From assembly GCA_035516175.1 (NCBI GenBank), contig DATJAO010000057.1, positions 1-41,190 of the forward strand: 41,190 nucleotides of DNA, written 5' to 3'. Below are positions 15,007-22,853 of the stretch, piece after piece (position 1 is the first letter of the stretch; the number at the start of each line of letters is the position of its first letter). The notes under the pieces are model-generated. The model saw only the letters and a program-made list of their open reading frames with translations, was not told the DNA's origin and did no database searches. The stretch is from DASPSR01 sp035516175 (GTDB lineage: Bacteria > Nitrospirota > UBA9217). Made by a program: the position numbers and the translations under genes.

Positions 15007-15085
15007 CTGATAAAGCCAAACCCTTCGCTAGGAGGCGGCGTAAAGCAGGGGTCTTAAGTAACAAGACTGCCGAACTACTGAAGGA
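15007..15085 (+). promoter_or_regulatory. c-di-GMP-I (GEMM-I) riboswitch aptamer, copy 3
   Basis: TGATAAAGCCAAACC is identical in 15 bases to copy 1. A CCTTC-GCTA-GGAGG hairpin follows, then GGCGTAAAGC, GGGTCTT...AAGACTGCC and GAACTACTGAAGG. This matches the GEMM-I layout; the base aligned to position 20 is G, the c-di-GMP type. The hairpin loop GCTA departs from GNRA. It begins about 13 nt after the predicted FNR-dependent start. A TGAGGG/CCCTCA hairpin at about 15118-15143 and the usp ribosome binding site lie downstream; the expression platform is not clear. Confidence 0.78.
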
Positions 15086-15201
15086 TTATCCTTTGGTGAG
15101 ATTGGCCTCTTTTAGCTTGAGGGTGATGCTCTATCTCCCTCAGATTTGCACTGTCCTTGTTGAAGCAGCTTCTCCATTCACCAACGCCGAAGGAGGAGAC
15201 T

Positions 15202-15678
15202 ATGCATGAACTCAAACACATTCTCGTCGTGAGCAGAATGACCAAATACTGCAAGAACGCCGTGCATTATGGGATTTCACTGTCGAAAAAATGTGGTGCG
15301 ACACTGTATATCCTTCACGTCATGGATAATCCTTTTAAATGTTGTGACGGATGGAACCTGTCTGTACCATCTTTAACTCTTGCAAACGAGTATGAAAAAC
15401 TCTGCCATAAAACCAAAAAAGATCTAGATGCAGTTATCAACACTGAGAAAATGAACGGTATAAAGATAATCGAAATGATCAGAACAGGAGAGCCGGCCGA
15501 GGTGATAATACAGGTCGCCGAAGAGAAGGAAATCGACCTCATCATCATGTCTGCCCATGAAAAGGGACGGTTGGAACAAATCCTGTTCGGCAACAGTAAC
15601 GGTAAAATCATCAGGAGGATGCCGTGCTCAGTTCTCCTGGTGAAGAAAGAACCGGCGGTGTTTGGTGCAGTATACTAA
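15202..15678 (+). CDS. Universal stress protein (UspA family)
   Basis: 158 residues with the UspA fold: KHILVVSRMTKYCKNAVHYG at the N-terminus, LYILHVMDNP as second strand, and a C-terminal IDLIIMSAHEKGRLEQILFG and NSNGKIIRRMPCSVLLVKKE corresponding to the ATP-binding GxxG...G(S/N) loop and last strand. UspA proteins bind ATP and respond to starvation, oxidative or respiratory stress. The start at 15202 is preceded by AAGGAGGAG; an upstream ATG at 15157 lacks a site. Expression appears to need both an FNR-type activator and a GEMM-I riboswitch in the leader of about 200 nt. The downstream repeat protein may be co-transcribed. Confidence 0.88.
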   Translation: MHELKHILVVSRMTKYCKNAVHYGISLSKKCGATLYILHVMDNPFKCCDGWNLSVPSLTLANEYEKLCHKTKKDLDAVINTEKMNGIKIIEMIRTGEPAEVIIQVAEEKEIDLIIMSAHEKGRLEQILFGNSNGKIIRRMPCSVLLVKKEPAVFGAVY

Positions 15679-15773
15679 CTCCGTCCCGTAGACTGAGAAA
15701 GAACGGGTAAGTCACGCTTATAACGAGTGCAGATGAATAACCATGCATAACGGTATGAGAAGGAGGCGGTCCC

Positions 15774-17033
15774 ATGAAAAGGAAAGGCATCATTCTTGCG
15801 GCTCTGCTCTGCTTCATGCTGCCGATAGACGCAGTCAACAGGATAGGATGCGGACTAACGGGTTCACACTCTCCATTTGTTATAGCCGCACCAATATCTG
15901 CGACAGTTGCGATCACCGCGAGCGCCGGCAAGGGCGGGAGCATCTCTCCGTCAGGGTCCTTGACCGTCTCCCCCGGAGGCAATGCCTCATTCATCATTGC
16001 CCCTGATCCCGGGTACCTTGTGATGAGCGTGATCGTTGACGGCGCGAATAAGGGAGCGGTCTCTAAATACACATTCACGAACTTGACAGCGAACCATACC
16101 ATCGCAGCTTACTTTAAGCCGGTCACCTTCACAATCACGGCAACGGCCGAAGCGAACGGCGCCATCAGCTCTCCGGGCGTGAATACGGTGAATCCCGGGG
16201 GCAGCATGACCTTTACGATCACGCCGGACGATGGATACCACGTAGCCGATGCTTTGGTTGATGGTTCGTCAGTAGGTGCAATGACCTCCTACACTTTCAC
16301 GAATGTGACTGCCAGCCATACCATCAGGGCCACGTTTGCGGAGAATGCCTGGTTTATCATAGATTCTAGCGCAGGGTCTAATGGTACTATTTCCCCGTCT
16401 GGAAGGGGGTCCGTGCTGGGCGGCACGCGCCAGAAGTTCACCATCACCCCGGTAGCAGGATATCGGGTGGCTGACCTCTTGGTTGACGGGTCATCGGTAG
16501 GCTCGTTGACCTCCTACACATTCGACAATGTCCAGGCAGCCCACGCCATCAGCGCGTCCTTTACCCCGGATGTATATACCATCACAGCCTCGGTGACAAA
16601 CTGGGATAACAGTTTCACCGTTTATGGGCATATCACAGCGTCGGGCATGATAATGGTGAACAGAGGAGACAGCCGCACTTACACCATCACCCCCAACGCC
16701 GGCTACGTGGTGTATAGCGTGCTAATTGATGGTGTCCAGAAGGGCGGGATAACAAGCTACACCTTTTCGGATGTCTCGGCCGATCACACCATCGATGCCT
16801 ACGTCAGGCCGATAACCTATACCATCACGGCAACGTCAGGAAGCGGAGGCAGCATTAGTCCTGCAGGCGTCACTACAATGAACACGGGAGGAAGCCTGAC
16901 CTACACCATTACCCCGAAAGAAGGGTATCACATTGCCGATGTACTGATTGATTCCGTGTCTCAGGGGCCGATAGCCACTTGGTCGTTCTCGAACGTCATG
17001 GCCAACCACACCATCAAAGCGTACTTCAAGTAA
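15774..17033 (+). CDS. Secreted protein of five InlB-type bacterial repeats
   Basis: 419 residues. An N-terminal signal segment (about 1-24) is followed by five repeats of about 70-80 residues, each with the pattern ITATAxxxGxISPxG, GGSxTFTITPxxGYxVxDVLVDG and SYTFxNVxAxHTIxAxF. This is the divergent InlB B-repeat (PF18998-like) beta-rich repeat found in surface and adhesion proteins. Repeat 4 has an insertion before GHITASG. There is no anchor, catalytic or heme motif. AAGGAGG precedes the ATG. It follows usp by 95 bp with a small CCCGT/ACGGG hairpin between, and may share its c-di-GMP/FNR control, which would suit a biofilm or adhesion role (inference). Confidence 0.8.
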   Translation: MKRKGIILAALLCFMLPIDAVNRIGCGLTGSHSPFVIAAPISATVAITASAGKGGSISPSGSLTVSPGGNASFIIAPDPGYLVMSVIVDGANKGAVSKYTFTNLTANHTIAAYFKPVTFTITATAEANGAISSPGVNTVNPGGSMTFTITPDDGYHVADALVDGSSVGAMTSYTFTNVTASHTIRATFAENAWFIIDSSAGSNGTISPSGRGSVLGGTRQKFTITPVAGYRVADLLVDGSSVGSLTSYTFDNVQAAHAISASFTPDVYTITASVTNWDNSFTVYGHITASGMIMVNRGDSRTYTITPNAGYVVYSVLIDGVQKGGITSYTFSDVSADHTIDAYVRPITYTITATSGSGGSISPAGVTTMNTGGSLTYTITPKEGYHIADVLIDSVSQGPIATWSFSNVMANHTIKAYFK

Positions 17034-17060
17034 CGTGCCAATAATCCTAGAATATCTGAC

Positions 17061-17090
17061 AAGGCCAGGCATGGTTGCCCGGCCTTTTTT
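17061..17090 (+). terminator. Rho-independent terminator after the repeat protein
   Basis: AAGGCCaGGC pairs with GCCcGGCCTT around ATGGTT and runs into TTTTTT. It lies 28 bp after the stop codon. Confidence 0.92.
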
Positions 17091-17220
17091 ATCAATCATC
17101 GTACATTCCGCATGGACAGCAGAAAACGGCAGTGTGTAAGACACCATGTTCTGGCCTTCTGATAGAATTCCAAAGAGAGGTTTTTTTAGTTCCTGGTTTT
17201 GACCGAGGGGTGGCAAACAC

Positions 17221-17883
17221 ATGAGAAAAATGAGTATCGGCATTCTTGTGACGTTGCTGCTCGTCCTGTTATCGTCTGGGTGCTACAGGACCGTAAGCGT
17301 AAAGGAAGTAACGCCGAAAGGCATCGAGAGTCTTGCACCCGACGAGGCATTGATCTTCGGCCGGATGCGGATGATCGACAACGGGAAGGAAAAGGAAAGT
17401 TATATTAGCACTACTGAACAGCTTGACATAATGCTCATCCGTATCGAGGATGAACAGGCGCTTGCCGTCAGGCGTGTCAAGCCGGATGGGACCTTCCTGT
17501 GGCAGGTGCCAAGAGGGACCTATTTGCTGACCCGTCTCCGGTGGTGGGAGTTCCGGGGATGGTTCCCCATCCGTCCCCAGATCGCGTTCCAGGTAGGACC
17601 CGATGCAGAGGCTTACTATCTCGGGACGCTTCGGATAGACGCGGATGTTGAGCGGTCGGCATTGAGCGTGAAGATCAAACGATTCGCTATCGTGGTAGCG
17701 GATGAATATGAACAGGACGTTCAGCTTTTGACGCGCGAGCTACCGAGCTTCCAGGGGCGTGTTGAAAAGGCCTTGATGGTCCACGATGCCCGCATTCCAG
17801 CTGTTACAGAATCTGAAGTGAATCAATCGACTATCATAGGCATTTTGCGGTCATTGGGCTTCGGTCTTATGACGATACATTAA
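17221..17883 (+). CDS. Predicted lipoprotein of unknown function
   Basis: 220 residues. The N-terminus MRKMSIGILVTLLLVLLSSGC is a lipoprotein signal with lipobox LSSGC and the lipidated Cys at 21. The remainder looks globular and beta-rich (LIFGRMRMIDNGKEKE, LWQVPRGTYLLTRLRWW, AEAYYLGTLRIDADVE), reminiscent of small periplasmic lipoproteins annotated as hypothetical. I do not recognise the family. The Shine-Dalgarno site is weak (GACCGAGGGGTGG upstream). It stands alone between a terminator and the convergent hflX. Confidence 0.7.
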   Translation: MRKMSIGILVTLLLVLLSSGCYRTVSVKEVTPKGIESLAPDEALIFGRMRMIDNGKEKESYISTTEQLDIMLIRIEDEQALAVRRVKPDGTFLWQVPRGTYLLTRLRWWEFRGWFPIRPQIAFQVGPDAEAYYLGTLRIDADVERSALSVKIKRFAIVVADEYEQDVQLLTRELPSFQGRVEKALMVHDARIPAVTESEVNQSTIIGILRSLGFGLMTIH

Positions 17884-17946
17884 AGTTTCGTTCCGCTAAG
17901 TGCTTTCAATGCAGGCTCATTCCCCCAAGCTGCACCGGTCCTTAGT

Positions 17947-19572
17947 CTACCGTATGGTCTCTGTTGTCTGTCCTCTGGCCTCTTTCTTTTGATCTTCCTC
18001 CGGCCATAGTCTTTTCTCAATCTCCTTCAACAAATCTCCAAATGTATCAGGACTGATAGCCGAACAATAGACTCCATGAAAGCGATGTGCGAGGGCCTTT
18101 GCCCAGAATCGGTTCACGAGATCTGTCTTGTTGAACACCACAAGCCGGGGGATATGGTCAAGGCCGATCTCAGTCAATATTTTGTCCACGGACTCCATCT
18201 GCTGTTCGAACCGCGGGTTGCTGATGTCCACCACATGCAGGATCAAGTCCGCATCCTGCATCTCATCGAGCGTGGCGCGGAAAGCTCCCAGAAGGTCTTC
18301 GGGCAGGTCACGGATGAAACCGACCGTGTCGGTGATGACCACCTCGCGGTCGCGTGGGAAGCGAAGCCTGCGCGTAGCAGTGTCGAGCGTTGCAAAGAGC
18401 AAGTCCTCTGCCTTGACCTCAGACTTCGTGAGTGTGTTGAAGAGCGTCGACTTGCCCGCATTCGTGTACCCCGCTATCGAGACAATGGGGATTTCACTCT
18501 TTACGCGTCTTTCACGTCGCTGATCCCTTGCCTTGCCAAGAGCATCAAGCTGGTTCTCGAGCCTCCGTATCCTGTCACGTGCCCGGCGCATGTCGATTTC
18601 GAGCCGCGTCTCACCCGGGCCTCTTCCGCCGATGCCGCCGGTGAGGCGCGAGAGGGCAGTGGAACGCTCCGAGAGACGGGGGAGGCGGTATTTGAGCTGC
18701 GCCAGCTCGACCTGCACCTTGCCATCGCCGCTATGGGCCCGGCGCGCGAAAATATCAAGGATCAACTGCGTGCGGTCAATCACGCGCATCTCGGTAATGT
18801 CGCCTATGGCCTTGACCTGCGCGGGTGTGAGATCCTGATTGAAGACGATGAGGTCCGCGCCAAGCTGCTGCGAGCGGATGATGAGCTCCTTGAGCTTGCC
18901 TTCACCCAGCAGATATCTTGGATTGATGTCGTGCGGCCTCTGGATCACCGTATCGAGAACCGTAATATCGTCGGAGCGGGCAAGCTCCTTGAGCTCCTCG
19001 ATGGACTCTTCCTGTTCATGTCTGCTTTTTTTCGAAACGCTCACGAGGATAGCGCGATCTCTTTTAGCTACTTCCAGGGCGGTCTGCGCGCGCTCCATCT
19101 GGCGTTCGATGTCCGCGATGAATTCGGCCGCATCCATGGCTACCGCATGTACGGACTGCGGCTGCAGGACCTCGTAGAGCTTCTCCTCGGGATTGGGAGG
19201 AATCAAATAGGCGATCGAGATGTTTCCTGGAAGCCCGTCGGGACGGACGCTGAGGGCCGCGATCATATCCAGCCGCAGGAGCGCCAGGTCGGTGAGGTCC
19301 TCCTGGTTCAGCGACAGGTCTTTCAGATGGGTGTGGATGAACCTGACGCCGCGAAGCCGCTTGGTGCCGAGCCGGAGCTCGGAAAGGTCCGGGATAAGTA
19401 TGTCCCGGTTCGTGCCCACGACAACGTTACGGATGCTGCCGGAACGGTCGATGATGAGGCCAACCTGCCTGCCGGTCTCGGCCGATGCTTCGGTCAGAGC
19501 GCGTGCGGCCTCGGGCGTAATGACCATGTTCGGAGGCGTTTTCCTGCGGTACAGACGCTCGAGCATTTTCAT
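17947..19572 (-). CDS. hflX: GTPase HflX (ribosome-splitting factor)
   Basis: 541-residue TRAFAC GTPase that binds the 50S E-site and rescues stalled or stress-hibernating ribosomes. The HflX N-domain includes DTVIQRPHDINPRYLLGEGK and GADLIVFNQDLTPAQ. The coiled linker is followed by GIGGRGPGETRLE, then the G domain with G1 GYTNAGKST, G3 DTVGFIRDLP and G4 NKTD. An extra N-terminal block of about 130 residues precedes the classic HflX start; similar long forms occur in anaerobes. A second ATG two codons later is equally possible. It lies downstream of a terminator for the lysine-rich protein gene. Confidence 0.95.
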   Translation of the reverse strand: MKMLERLYRRKTPPNMVITPEAARALTEASAETGRQVGLIIDRSGSIRNVVVGTNRDILIPDLSELRLGTKRLRGVRFIHTHLKDLSLNQEDLTDLALLRLDMIAALSVRPDGLPGNISIAYLIPPNPEEKLYEVLQPQSVHAVAMDAAEFIADIERQMERAQTALEVAKRDRAILVSVSKKSRHEQEESIEELKELARSDDITVLDTVIQRPHDINPRYLLGEGKLKELIIRSQQLGADLIVFNQDLTPAQVKAIGDITEMRVIDRTQLILDIFARRAHSGDGKVQVELAQLKYRLPRLSERSTALSRLTGGIGGRGPGETRLEIDMRRARDRIRRLENQLDALGKARDQRRERRVKSEIPIVSIAGYTNAGKSTLFNTLTKSEVKAEDLLFATLDTATRRLRFPRDREVVITDTVGFIRDLPEDLLGAFRATLDEMQDADLILHVVDISNPRFEQQMESVDKILTEIGLDHIPRLVVFNKTDLVNRFWAKALAHRFHGVYCSAISPDTFGDLLKEIEKRLWPEEDQKKEARGQTTETIR

Positions 19573-19647
19573 TTCCGCTGGCTTGAGGCCGGTTATGTTC
19601 CCGTGAACAGAGGGGATAGGGTACTCCTTGTGGCGTCAGGGCGTAGT

Positions 19648-19682
19648 AAAAAAAACACAGCGCAGGCATCGTACCTGCGCTG
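19648..19682 (-). terminator. Rho-independent terminator after the lysine-rich protein gene
   Basis: Minus strand: CAGCGCAGG pairs with CCTGCGCTG around TACGATG, followed by TGTTTTTTTT. A perfect 9-bp stem separates the 19774 gene from hflX. Confidence 0.9.
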
Positions 19683-19773
19683 AAGATCATTTTTCTTCGC
19701 GGGATTTACAAGACATGTAGAATTTGAAAAATAAGATCATACCATCTCAATCACAGTAAAAAAATAGAGAGCA

Positions 19774-20325
19774 CTACTTCACAAGGTACACAATATCGTG
19801 TTCCCGTGCATGGTCCTTCACTTTGAGCCCGACGCTGCGGCCGGCCGCGGCCCGGTCGATATGCTGGTGCTCATACTCCATGGAATCGACCCGTTGAGTG
19901 AAGTCCGTTGTGTGCCCTTTAATGTGGATGGTTTCGCCAACCTTAATCTCGCCTTTGTTTATCTGGATCACCGCAACGCCAAGATGGCTGTAATAATGAG
20001 TCACGACGCCTGCGGCCACTTCGTTCTGTGCCGGCTCTTCCACGGGCGGGATGCTGCCAGACGGGGGACCGGGAGTCACCATAAGTGGTTTCGGCGGAGC
20101 CGTCTTTTTGCGTGCCGGCCGGGCTTTTGCCGCTGCTTTTTTCTTCACAGCTTTTTTGGTAGCTTTTTTCTTAGCTGCTTTCTTTTTGGTGACGGCTTTT
20201 TTTCTTGCCGGTTTCTTCTTTGCTGTTACTTTCTTTTTAAGAGCTTTCTTTTTTGCCGATCTTTTGACTGCTTTCCGGGGGGCGGGTTTCTTTTTCTTGT
20301 TTTTGCCTTTTGTATTTTTAGGCAT
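19774..20325 (-). CDS. Histone-H1-like lysine-rich tail fused to an EF-Tu domain-2-like barrel
   Basis: 183 residues in two parts. Residues 1 to about 78 are almost only Lys, Ala, Arg and Pro in repeats of the AKKKA/KKAVKKKA type, like bacterial histone H1-like and AlgP-type DNA-binding tails. Residues about 103-183 (AGVVTHYYSHLGVAVIQI, GEIKVGETIHIKGHTTDFTQ, VDSMEYEHQHIDRAAAGRSV, VGLKVKDHAREHD) show the strand order of translation factor domain 2, which also occurs in U32 peptidases. GGAGGAGG gives a strong start. It may bind nucleic acid. The role is not known; the low-complexity tail means indels are likely between strains. Confidence 0.75.
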   Translation of the reverse strand: MPKNTKGKNKKKKPAPRKAVKRSAKKKALKKKVTAKKKPARKKAVTKKKAAKKKATKKAVKKKAAAKARPARKKTAPPKPLMVTPGPPSGSIPPVEEPAQNEVAAGVVTHYYSHLGVAVIQINKGEIKVGETIHIKGHTTDFTQRVDSMEYEHQHIDRAAAGRSVGLKVKDHAREHDIVYLVK

Positions 20326-21199
20326 TAGGTAACCTCCTCCGTACAGTTTTTAAAAATATGTCTTGTGAACACGAATTCTCATAACAATCACGCGCATGTT
20401 GTCAGAATCATCACGTGAAACCGTTCGTCGTATCTCTTTTAACATCTCTACCGGAGGCAGGAATCGATAAAAATTGTAGCAAAAATTGAATAAAAAGCAA
20501 GCTAAAAGAGTACACATAAACTAATTGCAGGGGAAAATCTGATATCTTCACAGGCTGCTGCGTGACAAAATATGTTATGAAAGGGCCATGAAATTCTCTG
20601 TCCAACCATGATTCTCGTCGATTCCCGTCGCTAAATTGCTTCATAATAACAATGCATGAACATATATATAATTTCCCGTTCTGAGCATATCTGCTCATTG
20701 ATCAAAGGGAATACTAATATAACTAATTGTAATTATTGTAAAAAAAATGGCGGCATTATAATTACGAATATTGTAGACAAATAATGCTTGAGTTCTAAAA
20801 AAATATGGTCAAAATTCAGCAAAAGCCTGTTGAAAACCTGTTTATTCACGTCCTGCGACCTAAGCTTCCTTATGCATAGCAACGATGTGGTATGCGTGAA
20901 GGAGGGCAGTACAACGACGGGCACCGATCTCAAGTCTGGTACCTGATATCCGGAAGCGCTGGATGGTAATCCTGCTGCTAAATTACATTGTAATCAATTT
21001 TCCGGCAGGGTCACCGGGCGACTCTGAAAGCTACGAAGGTAGGAACTTAACCTGAAGGGCGGATTATTCTGTGAGGGATGTTTCATGGACCGCATCATGA
21101 ACAAGCAGTCAAATCTGTGACACCTTGCGGATCGTGCCGGCATTTTGAGTGATGATGCTGTTTGGATGTGTTTCCTTATATATTTCTCCTGTAAAACAC
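20326..21199. other. Long gene-free, AT-rich interval
   Basis: About 870 bp without a convincing gene. Short frames on the minus strand (for example 20411-20698 and 20733-20933) lack ribosome binding sites, protein-like composition and conserved motifs. It holds promoter DNA for the lysine-rich gene on one side and the porin on the other. A GAGCA/TGCTC hairpin occurs near 20685. I see no tRNA, repeat array or mobile element. Confidence 0.5.
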
Positions 21200-21249
21200 T
21201 TGACATAGATAACGAGTTATGAAATACTGTAACAATATTGTAACAATTC
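21200..21249 (+). promoter_or_regulatory. Promoter of the porin gene overlapped by tandem 11-bp repeats
   Basis: TTGACA (21200-21205), 17-bp spacer, AATACT (21223-21228). Two adjacent copies of TGTAACAATAT/TGTAACAATTC (21228-21238 and 21239-21249) cover the region from the -10 edge past the transcription start, a typical place for a repressor operator. Confidence 0.55.
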
Positions 21250-21324
21250 TGATCGCTTATTTATGGGGCGTATTGGTAGCGGCAGTGGCAGCATAAATCT
21301 TTGAAGTCAAAGGGGGAAACGGCT

Positions 21325-22617
21325 ATGAAACTAAAAGGATACACGAATCTAAAAGGCATCTTGATTTGTTCCGTTATCTTGATGGCGGGTATGGCTTTTG
21401 TTGCACAGAGAGCATACGCGACAAATGGTTATTTTGCTAATGGATATGGAGTCAATGACCAGGCATTAGGTGGCGCCGGTGTTGCCTTGCCTCAGGATAG
21501 CCTTGATGCAGCCGTCAACCCTGCCAGTATGGCATTTCTCGGCAAACGGTATGATTTCGGACTCGCCTTCTTCAACCCGAACAGGCAATATACTGTTAGT
21601 GGTACGCCGACAGGATCGCCGCCGGCTGCTTTCCCTTTAGCACCAGGTACGGTGAAAAGTAATTCAACACTGTTTGTGCTTCCTTCTTTCGGGGCGAATT
21701 GGATAATAGACTCCAAAAGCTCTTTCGGCCTCTCAATATTCGGGAACGGAGGCATGAACACCGATTACCCGACGAATACGTTCGGTGGTTCTGAACCGAC
21801 CGGTGTTGATCTAATGCAATTGTTCATAGCTCCCACCTATGCTAGGAAGCTGGCTCCCCAGCATGCCATTGGCATCACCCCGATATTTGCTATTCAGCGT
21901 TTCGATGCAAAAGGCCTGCAGGCGTTCGGTCAACTTGGCTTTTCCAGTGATCCTAATAACCTTTCAAACAACGGATATGCCTACTCGTACGGTTATGGTG
22001 CACGAATTGGTTACCTGGGAGAGATTGTGCCGAATGTGCTGAACCTTGGTCTTTCGTACCAGACAAGAACATACATGAGCAAATTCAATGAGTATAAAGG
22101 CTTGTTCGCCGAGCAGGGTGATTTCGACATTCCCTCGAACTGGACCGCCGGTTTGGCAGTTAAAGCGACACCCGAGCTGGCCTTTGTATTCGACGTTCAG
22201 CGTATCAATTACAGTGAGATCAAGTCCATCAATAACCCGATGCTACCCAACCTTCAGACCGCTCAACTTGGGAATGATGGCGGCGCCGGTTTCGGCTGGA
22301 AAGACATGTGGGTCTATAAAGTCGGGGTGCAGTGGAAGAGCAGCAAGGAGTGGACCTGGAGGGCAGGTTACTCTACCGGGACTGAGCCTATCCCCAGCAG
22401 CGAGGTGCTGTTTAATATCCTTGCCCCTGGTGTCATCACGCAGCATGTCACTGCCGGTTTTACAAAAGCCATGGCCGACAATCAGGACCTGAATTTTGCG
22501 CTCACTCGCGCTCTCCCACATACTGTCACGGGCCCCAATCCTTTAGACCCTACTGAAAACATCCAGCTGAAGATGGACCAGTGGCAGCTAGCGGCCAGCT
22601 ACTCATGGAAGTTCTGA
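21325..22617 (+). CDS. FadL/OmpP1/TodX family outer-membrane transporter
   Basis: 430 residues. The signal peptide ends around QRAYA-TNGYF. The N-terminal NGYGVNDQALGGAGVALPQD and AAVNPASMAF are the FadL hatch signature, followed by a beta-barrel with alternating aromatic strands and a C-terminal Phe (LAASYSWKF) for BAM recognition. The family imports hydrophobic compounds such as long-chain fatty acids or aromatic hydrocarbons. The ATG at 21325 has AAAGGGGGAAA upstream; a TTG at 21301 is less likely. It is monocistronic between its own promoter and a strong terminator. Confidence 0.88.
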   Translation: MKLKGYTNLKGILICSVILMAGMAFVAQRAYATNGYFANGYGVNDQALGGAGVALPQDSLDAAVNPASMAFLGKRYDFGLAFFNPNRQYTVSGTPTGSPPAAFPLAPGTVKSNSTLFVLPSFGANWIIDSKSSFGLSIFGNGGMNTDYPTNTFGGSEPTGVDLMQLFIAPTYARKLAPQHAIGITPIFAIQRFDAKGLQAFGQLGFSSDPNNLSNNGYAYSYGYGARIGYLGEIVPNVLNLGLSYQTRTYMSKFNEYKGLFAEQGDFDIPSNWTAGLAVKATPELAFVFDVQRINYSEIKSINNPMLPNLQTAQLGNDGGAGFGWKDMWVYKVGVQWKSSKEWTWRAGYSTGTEPIPSSEVLFNILAPGVITQHVTAGFTKAMADNQDLNFALTRALPHTVTGPNPLDPTENIQLKMDQWQLAASYSWKF

Positions 22618-22643
22618 TCGATCAATCATCAATAGGTCACCGA

Positions 22644-22682
22644 GAAGCAATCCCTATTTTCACACAGGGATTGCTTCTTTTT
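22644..22682 (+). terminator. Rho-independent terminator after the porin gene
   Basis: GAAGCAATCCCT (22644-22655) pairs perfectly with AGGGATTGCTTC (22666-22677), loop ATTTTCACAC, followed by TTTTT. This is a 12-bp stem. Confidence 0.95.
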
Positions 22683-22747
22683 GAAACGTGACTGCACAGC
22701 GATTTATTTTTCTCTCCTCCCGCGATCGAAACCTGAAGAAAATATAG

Positions 22748-22777
22748 TTCACAACTGCATTTAACATATGCTATAGT
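22748..22777 (+). promoter_or_regulatory. Promoter of the CapA-like gene
   Basis: TTCACA (22748-22753), 18-bp spacer, TGCTATAGT (extended -10, hexamer 22772-22777). The start near 22784 excludes a translation start at 22776 and supports the ATG at 22854. Confidence 0.6.
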
Positions 22778-22853
22778 GTTAAAAATCGTGAATGCGGTTA
22801 TTATTCATTGGTTTTTAGCGCGAATTAAACTCGTACTGTGTACGCAGGTACTG

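Noticed and set aside
18076..19683. A 535-codon open frame on the plus strand opposite hflX
   Set aside because: It lacks a ribosome binding site and known motifs and is an antisense shadow of a GC-rich HflX coding strand with unmistakable GTPase motifs.
20411..20698. A 95-codon minus-strand frame in the gene-free interval
   Set aside because: No ribosome binding site, unusual composition, and no recognisable motif.
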